Source: Saposhnikovia divaricata (Eukaryota; Streptophyta; Magnoliopsida; Apiales; Apiaceae). From it: a stretch of DNA of 64,000 nucleotides. This document shows, in pieces, positions 21,643 through 33,042 of the stretch (its first letter is position 1; each line of letters begins with the position of its first letter). The notes beneath the pieces are model-generated. The model had not been told where the DNA came from, did no database searches, and saw only the letters and a list, made by a program, of their open reading frames with translations. Location: positions 178,074,148 to 178,138,147 of the forward strand of contig CM071598.1 in assembly GCA_036435485.1 (NCBI GenBank), read 5' to 3'. Made by a program: the position numbers and the translations under genes.

Positions 21643-24600
21643 ATGGTTCAAACACGAAGGACAACATCAACCGAGGCCGTGCCCCTTAACTCTGCTCCAC
21701 CAGCCACTTCTGATCCGCTCATCGTCACTGAGGAAGGACAAATACTCCCATCAACAGGGATGGTCATTCAACCTCTGCCCACTCAGCCCCCAGGGACGAC
21801 TCCCCATGTAGAGGGGACCCACTCAGTGATTGTCCATCAAGGCCAAGAAACTAACCCTCTCCAGATGGTGGTTTCTCCTCTTGGTAACGTTGATCGCACG
21901 GGGGTACAGATCCATACTACGGATCTCCCTTTGAACACCAACCCTATGTATGGGCTGCCTAACTATCCCCCTCGACGAAGGGAACCTGGACCAAGCGGAC
22001 ACGCTTTACAGATCCGGGATCGAGAATATGATGATTACTCTGGTCCCTATACTGATGATTCATCATCATCTGAGGATGATGATCGAGATGAAGCCCCGAG
22101 GAGGCGACGTGCTAGCAAGGAACCTCTAAGAAGAACACGAAGAATCCACGATGGACCTCCACAAACGGTTGAGGAGAGGATTAAGGCTCATGAGGCTGAG
22201 ATCCAAAGGCTAAAGGATGATATAGTAAGGGAACGGGCAAGACAGAGTCTGACTCGACCCCCTCCAATCTCAGGAAGGATTCCCGTTATAGATTTGGAGA
22301 GGTCCTCAAGAAGACAGAAGAGGGCTGATGTCCCAACAAGAGAAGCTATGAGGGTGGAAACCCCCAGGAGTAACCCCAAGGATCTCATGCCACTTGGAGA
22401 TCCTGATGATCCAACACCCCCGTTTACTGAGGAGGTGATGAATGCTCATATTTATAGGAAGTTTAAGATGCCGACAATTAAGGCCTATGATGGAACGGGC
22501 GATCCCGCAAATCATGTCAGAACATTCTCGAACGCACTGCTGCTGCAGCCTGCTAGTGATGTCTTAAAGTGTAGGGCGTTCCCTCAAACTCTGTCAGGCA
22601 TGGCTCAAAGATGGTATAGCCGTCTACCTGCAAACTCGATCGGTTCTTTTAAGGAATTGAGCGCTGCCTTTATCAGCCAATTCATCAGTGGGATAATTCA
22701 TGAGAAAAGTTCTGCATCCCTTATGTATGTGGTGCAGGGAAAGAATGAACTTAAGGGATTATCTCAAGCGATTCACCAAAGAGACGTTGAATATCACCGA
22801 TCTGGAAAATAAGGTGGCCATGGTAGCCCTGGAACACGGAACCACTGACCTCTTCTTCAAAAGGTCTTTGGCAAAACACCCTCCTGAGAACATGGCCGGG
22901 CTCCAGAGAAGAGCCGATAAATATATTAAGGCTGAGGACAGCATTAAGAAGGAAACCACAGGAGGTAATGGCAAGGGTTCTAATGATTCAAAGAAAAGAA
23001 AGTCAGAGCAAGAGTACGACGCTAGGGACAAGTATCCCCGGGCTGGCAAGGACTCCGAGTCATCGCCCAAGAAGGGTTTTGGGCCAAGGTTTTCTGATTA
23101 TGCAAGGTTGAACGCTCCTAGGAGCCAAATTTTGTTGGACATTGAGAAGGATAAGGACTTTCGCTGGCCTAAACCGCTCAGGGGTGACCCCGAAAAGAGA
23201 AACAAAGATCTGTATTGTAGATTCCATAAGGATGTGGGGCATGACACAGATGACTGCAGACAGTTAAAGGATGAAATTGAATTTTTAATCCGGAAGGGAA
23301 AGTTGAACAAGTTCACCAAGGGTGAATACCGTGGAACCCAGAAAAGGGATTATGATAGGAGGGATAACGATCGCGATCGTAACCCACAGCCTCGAGGGCC
23401 GGTAATCAATATGATTTGGGGAGGACCAACAGCGGCCGGCACTACCCGAAACTCTCGAAAGGCTTATGCCAGAGAAGTGATGCACATCACAGGAGAAGCC
23501 CCGAAGCGTGCTAAGACTGAGGCAGTGATTGGTTTTGATGATTCAGACCTTGAAGGGTTGAAATTCCCCCATGACGACCCGTTGGTCATAACTCCTGTAA
23601 TTGGAAACTCGAAAGTGAAGCGGGTCCTGATAGACAATGGAGCTTCTGTCAATATCTTGTTTCATGATGCTTTTGTGAGGATGGGGTATACTGACTCTCA
23701 ACTAACCCCGACTAACATGCCGATCTACGGATTTAATGGAGTTGAGTCCAAGGTTGAAGGGACCATTCAGCTGCCCATGATAATAGGGCAAGAACCTAAG
23801 GAAGCCACCCAGATGCTGAACTTTTTAGTAATTAAGGCTGCCTCAACGTACAATGCAATCTTAGGGAGGACCGGACTTCATGCATTCAAGGCTGTTGCCT
23901 CTACTTATCACATGAAGGTCAAATTTCCAACCAGGAGTGGTGTTGGGGAACAGAAAGGAGATCAGAAAATGGCCAGGAGTTGCTACGTGGCTGCTTTGAG
24001 AGCTGATGGAACCGGGGGGCAGGTACTCCCGATTGAAGATATGGATGTCCGTGGTAATGATGAACACCGAGGAAAGCCTGCAGAGGACTTAATACCAATC
24101 CCTCTGGAGCTAGGCGACCCTGAGAAGGTAACTTATATTGGAGCCTCTTTGAAAGAACCCCTGAAGGGCAAGTTGATAGAGTTCTTATAAAGGAATAGCG
24201 AAGTTTTCGCTTGGACAGCAGCTGATATGCCAGGGATTGATCCCCAACTTATAACTCATAGATTGAATGTTGATCCTAATAGGAAGACAATAAAGCAAAA
24301 GAAGAGAAACTTTGCTCCGGAAAGGCAAGAGGCCATTAAGCAAGAAGTAGATAAGCTCTTGGAAGCTGGTTTTATTGAAGAGATTCAGTTTCCCGAATGG
24401 TTAGCAAACCCGGTGATGGTCAAAAAAGCGAATGGGAAGTGGAGGATGTGTATAGACTTCACTGACCTAAATGATGCATGCCCAAAGGATTGTTTCCCTC
24501 TACCAAGGATTGACACCCTAATAGATGCCACAGTCGGACACGAGATGTTGAGTTTTATGGATGGTTTCAGTGGTTACAACCAAATTAAGATGCACAAGGA

Positions 24601-27338
24601 TGACATCCCAAAGGTATCTTTCATTACTGATTTTGGTGTTTTCTGTTATCTTGTTATGGCTTTCGGTCTCAAGAATGCAGGAGCTACCTATCAACGATTG
24701 TGAATAAGATATTCGCTCATCTAATTGGAAAAACCATGGAGGTCTATGTTGATGACATGTTAGTCAAGAGCTTACTCAAGGCTGACCATATCGAGCACCT
24801 CATAGAGGCATTCGAAGTGCTGAGGCACCACAAGATGATGTTGAATCCAGCCAAGTGTGCTTTTGGTGTTGGATCAGGAAAATTTTTGGGATTGATGGTC
24901 TCGAAGAGAGGCATAGAGGCCAACCCTGATAAGATCAAAGCAATCTTGGACATGGAACCACCACGCTCTATACGAGATGTACAGAAACTAACTGGCCGAG
25001 TTGCGGCTCTAGGAAGATTCATCTCCAAGTCCGGAGACAAGTGTCTGCCTTTCTTCCAAACATTGAGGAAGGTAAAAAATTTTGAGTGGACCACAGAAAG
25101 CCAAAAGGCCTTTGAGCAATTGAAGAAATACATGACTGAAGCCCCGTTGTTGGCTAAACCTAGTCCTGGGGAGACTCTTTATTTGTACCTGGTGGTATCT
25201 GAACAAGCGTTGAGTGCTGTTCTTGTTAGAGAAGAGAAAAAGGTTCAGAAACCCATATACTATGTGAGCAAGGTATTGCATGGGGCGGGGTTGAATTACT
25301 CTCCCATTGAGAAGTTTGCTTTGGAATTAGTTACTGCTTCGAGGAAGTTGTGACCATATTTCCAGGCACATAAGATCGAAGTCTTGACCGACCAACAGTT
25401 GAGAAGCATCTTGCGCAGCCCCAAATCAAGTGGAAGATTGATCAAATGGGCAATTGAGCTCGGAGAATTTGACATAACATACAGGCCTCGGACAGCCATC
25501 AAGGCTCAGGCATTGGTTGACTTCGTGGTTGAATGTACTATTAGCAACCAAGAAGTCGGGGGGCAAGAGATAATACCCAACCAAGGAAGTGAGAATAAAG
25601 ATGAAAAACTTGTACCTGATCTGAAGGAGTATTGGGTGCTCTATTTTGATGGAGCATCAAAAACAAAGTCGAGTGGTGCAAGTTTAGTTTTGCAAAGCCC
25701 CGATGGGTTCACAGTTGAATATGCTTTGAAGTTGGACTTTCCAACAACCAACAATGAAGCTGAGTATGAAGCCTTGATAGCCGGTTTAGGCTTGGCCAAA
25801 ATCATGAGAGTCAAAAATCTCAAAGTTTGTGGAGATTCAAGATTGGTAGTTTCGCAAGTGAATGGTGAGTTTGAGGCCAAGGATGAAACTATGGCAAAAT
25901 ACCTCAGAGTCGTGAAAGCTGTTATGACTCAGTTTGAAGAGTGCTATGTGGAGCACATTCCTAGGGAAGAGAACGTTAAGGCCGATGCCCTCTCTAAGTT
26001 CGCTTCTTCTGAGATAGAGAATTATGCAGGAAGTGTTTACTTTCAGGTCTTGAAGGCCCCGACCGTCAACTCTAAGTTGGTAGCACCGATCGATGTTGGA
26101 AGCTGTTGGATAGATCCTATTAAAGCTCACCTAGAAACTGGATGGCTCCCAGACAATGCCTTGGAGGCACGGAAGCTGTCTGTAAGAGCGTTGAGATATG
26201 CCTTGATTGAGGGCCTCCTTTACAAAAGACCGTTTGTCATCCCATATCTGAAGTGTTTAAGGCCCCAAGAGGCAAAGGAAGCATTGAAGGAAGTTCACGA
26301 AGGAATCTGTGGGCAACACTTGGGGGCAGGTCCCTAGCTCACAAGATTACCCGTCTGGGATTCTACTGGCCAGAGATGCTAGCTGATGCACAGGACTATG
26401 TCAAGAAGTGTGAGAGATGCCAGAAGCATGCTCCAATTGTAAGGCAGCCGCCCGAAATGTTAACCTCAATCAATTCTCCTATTCCATTTGCAATGTGGGG
26501 GATGGATATCCTTGGTCCATTCCCAGTAGCCTCGGCACAAAGGAAGTTTCTGATAGTGGCTATTGACTATTTCACTAAGTGGATTGAGGCTAAACCCCTA
26601 GCCAAGATAACCACCAAACAAGTTGCCCAGTTCTTTTGGGAGAACATAATTTGTAGGTATGAAATCCCACGAATCCTTGTGACGGACAATGGGACGCAGT
26701 TTAACAATGAAGAGTTCAAGAAATATTGTGAGGAAAATGCTATTGAGCTTCGCTTTACCTCCGTAGTTCATCCTCAAGCTAATGGACAAGCCGAGGTAGC
26801 CAATCGTATAATCCTTGATGGACTGAAGAAAAGGGTCGAACGCTCAAGAAACAATTGGGTGGACGAGTTACTGCCTATACTTTGGGCATATCGTACCACT
26901 TGTAAAGTGACAACAGGAGCGACCCCATTCTTACTAGCTTATGGAGCTGAGGCAGTTGTGCCCCTGGAGATCATGCAGGCGTCACCTCGAGTTGAGGCAT
27001 TTGAGCAAGAAACCAATGAGGAAGGCATGAGACTTGCACTAGACCTAATTGATGAGGTTAGGGATGAAGCAAACGCCCGGAACGCAGAACATCAGAAGAG
27101 AGCATCCTTCCACTACAATCAAAGGGTTAAAGAGAGATTCTTTCGACAAGGTGACTTGGTGCTAAGGAAAGTAGAAGCCTCGGGAGTTGGTCAGAAGGGA
27201 AAGCTAGCCCCGAATTGGGAAGGGCCGTATCGAGTCAAGAAGACGCTAGGGCGAGGGTCTTACAAACTGGAAACCTTGGACGGGGTTGAGGTGCCCCGGA
27301 CTTGGCATGCATTGAACCTCAAGGTTTACTATGTTTAA
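21643..27338 (+). pseudogene. gag-pol: gypsy gag-pol polyprotein, five disabling lesions
   Basis: Gag (21643-about 23400) has an acidic/basic N-terminus, a retrotransposon gag domain (TFSNALLLQPASDVLKCRAF) and a zinc-finger-like CRFHKDVGHDTDDC. Protease: VLIDNGASVNILFHDAF near 23628. RT: from about 24330, with YVDDMLVKS near 24742. RNase H: YLYLVVSEQALSAVLV near 25180. Second RNase H: VLYFDGASKTKSSGASL near 25640. Integrase: HHCC finger from about 26340, WGMDILGPFP, TDNGTQF and GQAEVANR; ends at TAA/27338 without chromodomain. Lesions: frameshift near 22750, TAA at 24188-24190, frameshift near 24700 just before YVDD, TGA at 25351-25353 (probably from CGA), and frameshift near 26320 in a run of five G. 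Start chosen as the ATG 34 bases after the LTR that opens the long gag frame. Confidence 0.93.
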
Positions 27339-27704
27339 GCTCTCCTGAAAAGGACTTAACTTTTTGCCTATGTAATAGAAGTAGAAATAAGGTCGATGAA
27401 ACCATTCCAAGTTTTTCAACTTGAGATAGAAGAAGTAGAGTATCTATGAAAGGGCTGTGCCCATTTCTCCGTACTAATAAGACTATTCTACATTTTCGCA
27501 TAAGTTATGAGCATTACTTATTGACATATATGCATAAAATGCTAAACTACAGATGCAAACATGAGTAAGTTGAGAAACATCAAGGACAATGGATTACGAA
27601 TTAAAAAGTTATGCCCGAAGGCAGAATACATAAACGATTAGTTAACAAAAGAACAGAGTCATGCCTGAAGGCAGAGTACATAAATAGATATAGAAAAAGA
27701 GCAA

Positions 27705-29488
27705 CTACTGAGTGTCTCCAGTGTGCTCATCCTCTTCATCTCCGCCAAGATGAGCAGAGGGCTCTGGCTCCGGAATCCTCTCATCATCCTCCTGGTCCTC
27801 CTCCTGGGTATCCTGCACTGCCAAAGCCATAGGAGCATGAGGGCTAGGGAAGTCAGAAACGTTAAGGATACCAGGGAATCTCCTAGTAACCTCAGCAAGA
27901 GCTCCGTCCCATCCCTGAGTAAACTGATAAGGGAATAGAGAGTCGTCATGCTTCTCCATGAAGCCCACATACTCCTGGGAGGCTAGGTAGTCATCAATCA
28001 GGTCGTCCTTGCCCTTCCTAAGAAGGACATTTTCGGCCTGAGACTCTAAAAGCTCTTTTTCCCTCCTCTCTAAAGTAGCTCTGACAGAGGCCAGTTCATC
28101 CTCAGACTTATCATTCTTTGCCTTTTCAGTCTCATAGTTTGAACGCCAAGTCTTAGCCTGGAATATGGCCCCCTGGAAGTTGGCATTAGCCTACAAAAGG
28201 TAAAGTTAGAACCACGATTCAAATAGCAGACAAGTATATAAGAAAGAAGGAAGTAAGGAGCTTACAGCAGCAAAAGCCTGAGATCCAGCACTTTCGGCTC
28301 CTTCAAGAGTGGAGCCGGATACATAATCTTTGAAGTCACCAGGAGTTATGGAATGATAGGACCAATCTATGGCATGCTTGCTATCTCCAACGATGGAATC
28401 CTTCTTCCTAATACCCCAGTTTGGGAGCCAAGCGCTCCTGGAAGAGCCATCTGCTTCTTCAACATCGGCTACATGAGGCCTCAAGTAGGCATCCGTGGCA
28501 GTTGGGGCTCGAGGATCCTTCCCTGAACGAGCCCTCTTCAGTCTAGCAGTGTCTCCATCTTCAGGCTCATTAGTCTTGTTGATGAAAGCTGCAGCTGTAG
28601 TTATAAGATAAAAGACAAATAATGGGTATGAGACAATCATATTCAGGTAAAGGAATACAAAAAGAAAGGAAATTTACCCTTATTGGCCACTCGGGAAAGT
28701 CCCAAAGACTTAAGCTGGAACTCATCCAGGAGATCCCAAGCCATAGTAGCGTAATTATCTTTGATGAGCTCTTTGTAGGCCTGGGTCTCTTCCTCGTTGA
28801 GCTCAATATCGTTGGCACTGCCATCTACGACCTTACCAAAGGTACTACGGAAAATGCTGCCCCAATCTCCACCTTCCCATATTAAATACATGAACTCCTT
28901 CTTCCATTTTGGGTTGGAGTCAGGAATAGATTGGGGGTGGAAGATTGGAGGAGTGGAAGTACGATGACTAATGTATACCCAACCCGGAGTAGATTCAGCA
29001 GAATTCTTAAATTGAAAAATTTTCCTAAAGAGAGCTACAGAAAGAGGGAAGTTGTTCTTGAGGCAGAGGACCATGAAACAATTGATCACCCTCCAAGAGT
29101 TGGGGGGAAGTTGGCAAGGGTTAATTCCTACATCTGCTAAGAGCCTAGGAATAAACTCATGAAAGGGGAATCGAACTCCTGCAACAATGGCACCCCTATA
29201 AACACAAAGTTCATTGGGGCGCCAATGGCAAGATCGATCCCCAGGGTTAGCTGGGACAAGTCTATAGGGTGGTTCTATTCTATACATCTTGTTATAATCA
29301 GTGATCTTCTCTACATCATGAAAGGTGTTACTATGATTAAAGGAATCAAGGTGTGACAAGGATGGAAAATCTTCTTTACGATTTAAAATCATATCCTGTA
29401 AACTCATGAAGGGAGAACGAATAATGATACCTCTTTTGGAGGCTCCTTGCATTTTCTGGAAGCGAAGTGTAGCACGATCTTCAGCCAT
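27705..29488 (-). CDS. Antisense spliced gene inside the gypsy element (putative gypsy-type transposon protein)
   Basis: Three exons inferred from frame and GT/AG sites: 29488-28678, 28594-28266, 28190-27705. Phases close exactly and give 541 aa with no stop. The first exon carries the plant domain of the 'putative gypsy type transposon' family (GVRFPFHEFIPRLLADVGI, PPNSWRVINCFMVL). The third exon predicts a charged coiled-coil segment (ETEKAKNDKSEDELASV onward) and a very acidic tail. It runs opposite to gag-pol between pol and the 3' LTR. Antisense genes of this kind are known from Tat-group elements such as Grande; function is unknown. It is undamaged although gag-pol is broken. Introns are 83 and 75 bp, short but plausible for plants. 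A fallback view is three unspliced remnants. Confidence 0.72.
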
Positions 29489-30279
29489 TTTTCTAAATCT
29501 TCAAAGAAAAGTTGTGATCTTCAAAGGAAATCTACAAAGGATGAAGAAATTGTTAGAACAATCTTCAAATCTTCAAAGGAATTGAAGAACAAACCCAGAA
29601 AAAGGGTGATCTTCAAACTATAAAGCTAGAAATTCTGGAAAATACCTTGAGTATTCTTCAAATCTTCAACAACAGCCGGAAAATTTCTGGAAAATTGCCA
29701 GAAATCCTTGAGCAGTCTTCAAAGCTTCAAAGGAAAGTTCTTAAAGAACTTTGGAACTTTTGAGAGTTTTTTTTAGAAACTTTTGTGATGAAAGTGAAAA
29801 TGAAAGCCTTGGCCTTTATATAGACAAAATCTAGGGCATCTCAACCGGTTAGAGAGAATGTCAACCGGCTGTAACCTATTGAAAACCTTTGTGGGCCATC
29901 AACACAAATTGGACTCTAAAAGGCCCAACAAAGGCCCAATAAAGGCCCAAGTCCAGCTAAAGTAATTAAAAAGGATTAAGGCCTGTCCCGGCCCAACCAA
30001 GATTGATAAACCTAATTAAGGATTTGATTTAAGGTCATTTTGACCCATAGTAAAGGCCCAGCCAAATCTTAAAAAAGTGTTGTAGGCCCAAACGATTTGA
30101 AAACCTAGGCCCATCCCATGAAAAATAAAAGACAGGGCCCGTTAAAGTCCATAATAAGACTTGGAGTTACCAAAAGGAAGCACGAGGTCGTGACAATTGA
30201 TCTCATTTTTTAGTATAATTACGAGCTCGATAAGGCGACCTGGAGAAATCAAATTGAGGTCGGTATAACGTGGCTTGAG

Positions 30280-30570
30280 ATCGCAAATCTCAGGTCAAAT
30301 TTGAACTGGAAAGTATGAAAAATCCCCACGACCTGGGGTTCATTTGAGGTCGTTCTTGTGTTGAGATTTTACTACATCGAAGTCGTGAATTCCAGGTCGA
30401 AAATGAACTAAAAGACCTGTAAAACAGCCACGACCTGGCCCCCGTTTGAGCTCGAAATTGAGCTCTAAAATACATGATTTCTCCTCGAAATTTCCAGGTC
30501 GAAAATGACTTAGGAAGCAAGAAAAATGGCTGCGACCTGGAGGCAGTTTGAGCTCGAAATTGAGCTCGAA
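30280..30570. repeat. About 100-bp tandem repeat, three diverged copies
   Basis: TTCCAGGTCGAAAATGA recurs at 30389 and 30489, and CACGACCTGG-type motifs at three roughly 100-bp steps. The palindromic-looking GAGCTCGAAATTGAGCTC occurs twice (about 30449 and 30549). Confidence 0.75.
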
Positions 30571-30670
30571 TTTGGCCTGCAATTTTAAAAAAAAAAATCT
30601 CTCGAAAATTCCAGAAACGTGGAAAAATAATTTTACGCTAGATGCACAATCTAATATTCTCAAAACTAGT

Positions 30671-30835
30671 GCCGTTTAGCGCCGTTTAGCGTCGTCTAGT
30701 GCCGTTTAGCGCCGTTTAGCGCCGTTTAGTGCCGTTTAGCGCCGTTTAATGCCGTTTAGCGTCGCTTAACATTGTTTTAGCGTCGTTTAAGGCTACTTAG
30801 TGCCGTTTAGCATCGTCTAACATTCGTCGTAAATG
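30671..30835. repeat. 10-bp minisatellite GCCGTTTAGC
   Basis: About ten near-perfect 10-bp units followed by several degenerate ones. Such arrays are typical of the 3' region of Tat/Ogre-type elements. Confidence 0.92.
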
Positions 30836-30960
30836 CGTCGATCGCTCCATGCTTTACAAAAAAGACGATACCCGTGAAACACTAGTGTACGAAGATATAC
30901 CCTGACCCAAGTCTCGAAAAAGGCCGTTATAACTTCAAGGAAAGCCTGATCAGCTTTCCT

Positions 30961-30977
30961 AGAAGTTGGGGGGCAAA
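30961..30977 (+). promoter_or_regulatory. Polypurine tract of gypsy element
   Basis: AGAAGTTGGGGGGCAAA abuts the 3' LTR and would prime plus-strand DNA synthesis. Confidence 0.85.
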
Positions 30978-31489
30978 TGATATGGGCTAAAAATAAGCCC
31001 TAAAGACACATTTAATGTTGCATTAATTAGAACTAGTATGGTCCAAACGTGGGGCCCACCGGGCGGCCCAAAAACCCTAATTAAATATTAATTTCGTAAT
31101 TAATATTAGGGGTAATAACCAGCTCAGCAATAAGAGTTGGATAAGGATATTATTTCCACCAGACTTAGCCACCAAGGCATCCAATTCAATATGGAAACTG
31201 ATTCCTACAAGGAATAGATCTAGAACCTTCCTCAAAGACTTGTCTACCAAGTCTCCTATTCCTACCATAATTCTAAGGCTTCTCAGCCTATATAAAGGGC
31301 CTGACCCCTCACCTCAGAACTACGTTTTATTGGCTTGATTCTCTAATTACAGAGATACGTAGGCATTCTGTGAGGACCGTTTAGTCTCAAACACAGAAGC
31401 AGCCATTGAAGCACGAAGCTCACGAACCCTAGCATTAAATACACAAACCCTAGCCGCAATAATCGTAACCTAGTTTTTGTTCTACAACA
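30978..31489 (+). repeat. 3' LTR of gypsy element
   Basis: 512 bp, same length as the 5' LTR and differing at five single bases by direct reading. TATATAAA at 31289-31296. Followed by the target duplication GATTG. Confidence 0.97.
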
Positions 31490-31544
31490 GATTGGTGTCT
31501 CTTTTATGCAGACTTGTCACTTGTGTTATATATAAAGAGTAATG

Positions 31545-31739
31545 CTAGGGAACCAAAAAAGACTCCCAAAAAAATGTCCAAAATGATGTGGCGGAATTGA
31601 CTTGGCAAAATGAGGTGTTTTAATTGGGTATTCATATTAATGCATGCGGGGTCCACATTATTAATTATTATTACCAACAAATAACAAGCAGGCATATGGC
31701 ATTTTGGACAAATTTTTGGAATTTTTGTTTGGTTCCTAG
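31545..31739. mobile_element. Small MITE, 195 bp
   Basis: The left end CTAGGGAACCAAAAAAGA and the inverted right end CTAGGAACCAAACAAAAA match, and both arms continue to TGTCCAAAATG. No coding capacity. The target duplication was not resolved, so the superfamily is left open. Confidence 0.65.
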
Positions 31740-32454
31740 AATTTTTGATATAGAAAACCCATGGGAGCTAGTTATCTCAAAGAAAAGGAAAGGGTCTAAG
31801 TAATTAGTAAACTTACTCATGTCAAACACATACGGTGGTCAAATAAATACTATTACACCGCAAGGAAAAACAAAACACAAGCAAGAGAATGTGTTGGCTT
31901 TCTGATTCAATCAGTCAACTGCTGCCAATAATTCTGTAAAGTTTGGTAAGACCTCTTGTAAGATATGATGCACATGTATTTTATATGTGATATAAGTCTA
32001 TTTGGGTCTCTTAAAAACCAGTTCGTTGGGTGCCTTCTTGATGTCTAACATTAAAGTAAATTACATAATTGGAATCATTGCGGAAAAATACATGAAATAA
32101 GATCTTCATTAGTTATAAGTGAGATAGGAATGGTCAAAGATTGGCCATGGTAGTTGACCGAGGAGAGAGAAAACACAAAAGGGTTTTGTGAAGATAGTGA
32201 TAACATGGCGAAATCTGATTGGTTAGAATGTTGATACTAGTTTTTAATTTATTTGAGAGTTTAATTGAAGGAATTGGGAGAAGTGTATAATATGAAAGGT
32301 TTAGTAAAAATTTAATGGTGAAATCAGATTTTTGGCTTGAGTGATAAAAAAATTATTTATATTTTAGGTATTTAGTTAATAGTGAAAAATAGCTTGTTCC
32401 GAAGAAAAATGTTTAAACATGTTAAATAATTATAGAAAATCTATTAACTATTAT
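31740..32454. other. AT-rich intergenic DNA
   Basis: No gene or mobile element recognised. Confidence 0.5.
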
Positions 32455-32582
32455 ATTATAAAAATAATAGGACAACATGTTCCATTTTATTCACGTTATT
32501 ATACATTTATGTCCTCCTGTAATTCTGTTCCGCCCTTCATAATCAAACTTATAAAAAAATCATATAATGTTTACATTGTTAT

Positions 32583-32646
32583 GAATTGAACCTATGACCT
32601 CCTAATTGTAATGAACTTTTAACTCACCATTACAACCATTGAGCTA
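32583..32646 (-). promoter_or_regulatory. tRNA-like Pol III promoter (SINE-like), minus strand
   Basis: On the minus strand, TAGCTCAATGGTTG (32646-32633) resembles an A box and GGTTCAATTC (32592-32583) a B box. A similar pair lies inside the Helitron near 33140-33215, and a plus-strand relative is at 16230. In the second duplicate the Helitron has inserted between the two boxes. Confidence 0.45.
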
Positions 32647-33042
32647 GATATATATTTGTGTAAATATTATAATTCATTAGCTATACAGAGCAAAGCTTTT
32701 TCTTTTTTCCTTAATTTTATTAATATATTATTCTTGACAAAAGAATTGTTTCGCTTCTCTGTACCATAATATTCTCATATCACATGTCTATTGTGTTTTT
32801 CAATAACTTTTTATATTTTTATACACACACAAACTGACAAACATCTATATGTTTACTCTATGAATGATATTTATATAATTTATTAGTTGAAATTATAAAA
32901 ATAATAGGACAACATGTTCCATTTTATTCACGTTATTATACATTTATGTCCTCCTGTAATTCTGTTCCGCCCTTCATAATCAAACTTATAAAAAAATCAT
33001 ATAATGTTTACATTGTTATGAATTGAACCTATGACCTCCTAA

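Larger units (their letters stand above)
29489..30960. other. Gypsy 3' non-coding region
   Basis: Holds the putative promoter and leader of the antisense gene (TATA-like TATAAAGG in minus orientation near 29813-29820) and two tandem repeat arrays listed separately. No other frame recognised. Confidence 0.6.
21098..31489 (+). mobile_element. Full-length Ty3/gypsy LTR retrotransposon, Tat-like, 10.4 kb
   Basis: Two 512-bp LTRs with TG...CA ends, a perfect 5-bp target duplication GATTG (21093-21097 and 31490-31494), primer binding site, polypurine tract, and gag-protease-RT-RNase H-integrase in that order. A second RNase H-like domain follows the first, there is no chromodomain at the integrase end, and a 3.6-kb 3' region carries an antisense gene; these traits fit the Tat group. 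The LTRs differ at five sites by my count, so insertion is recent, yet gag-pol has five disabling lesions. Confidence 0.97.

Noticed and set aside
22740..22760. Programmed frameshift between gag halves of the gypsy element
   Set aside because: It falls inside the capsid domain, not between gag and pol, and no slippery heptamer is visible; an accidental indel is simpler.
22188..27041. Multiple minus-strand frames opposite gypsy gag-pol
   Set aside because: Shadows of the coding strand with no domain content, unlike the spliced antisense gene further right.
30671..30835. CRISPR-like regular repeats
   Set aside because: Units are contiguous 10-mers with no spacers, and the context is a plant retrotransposon.
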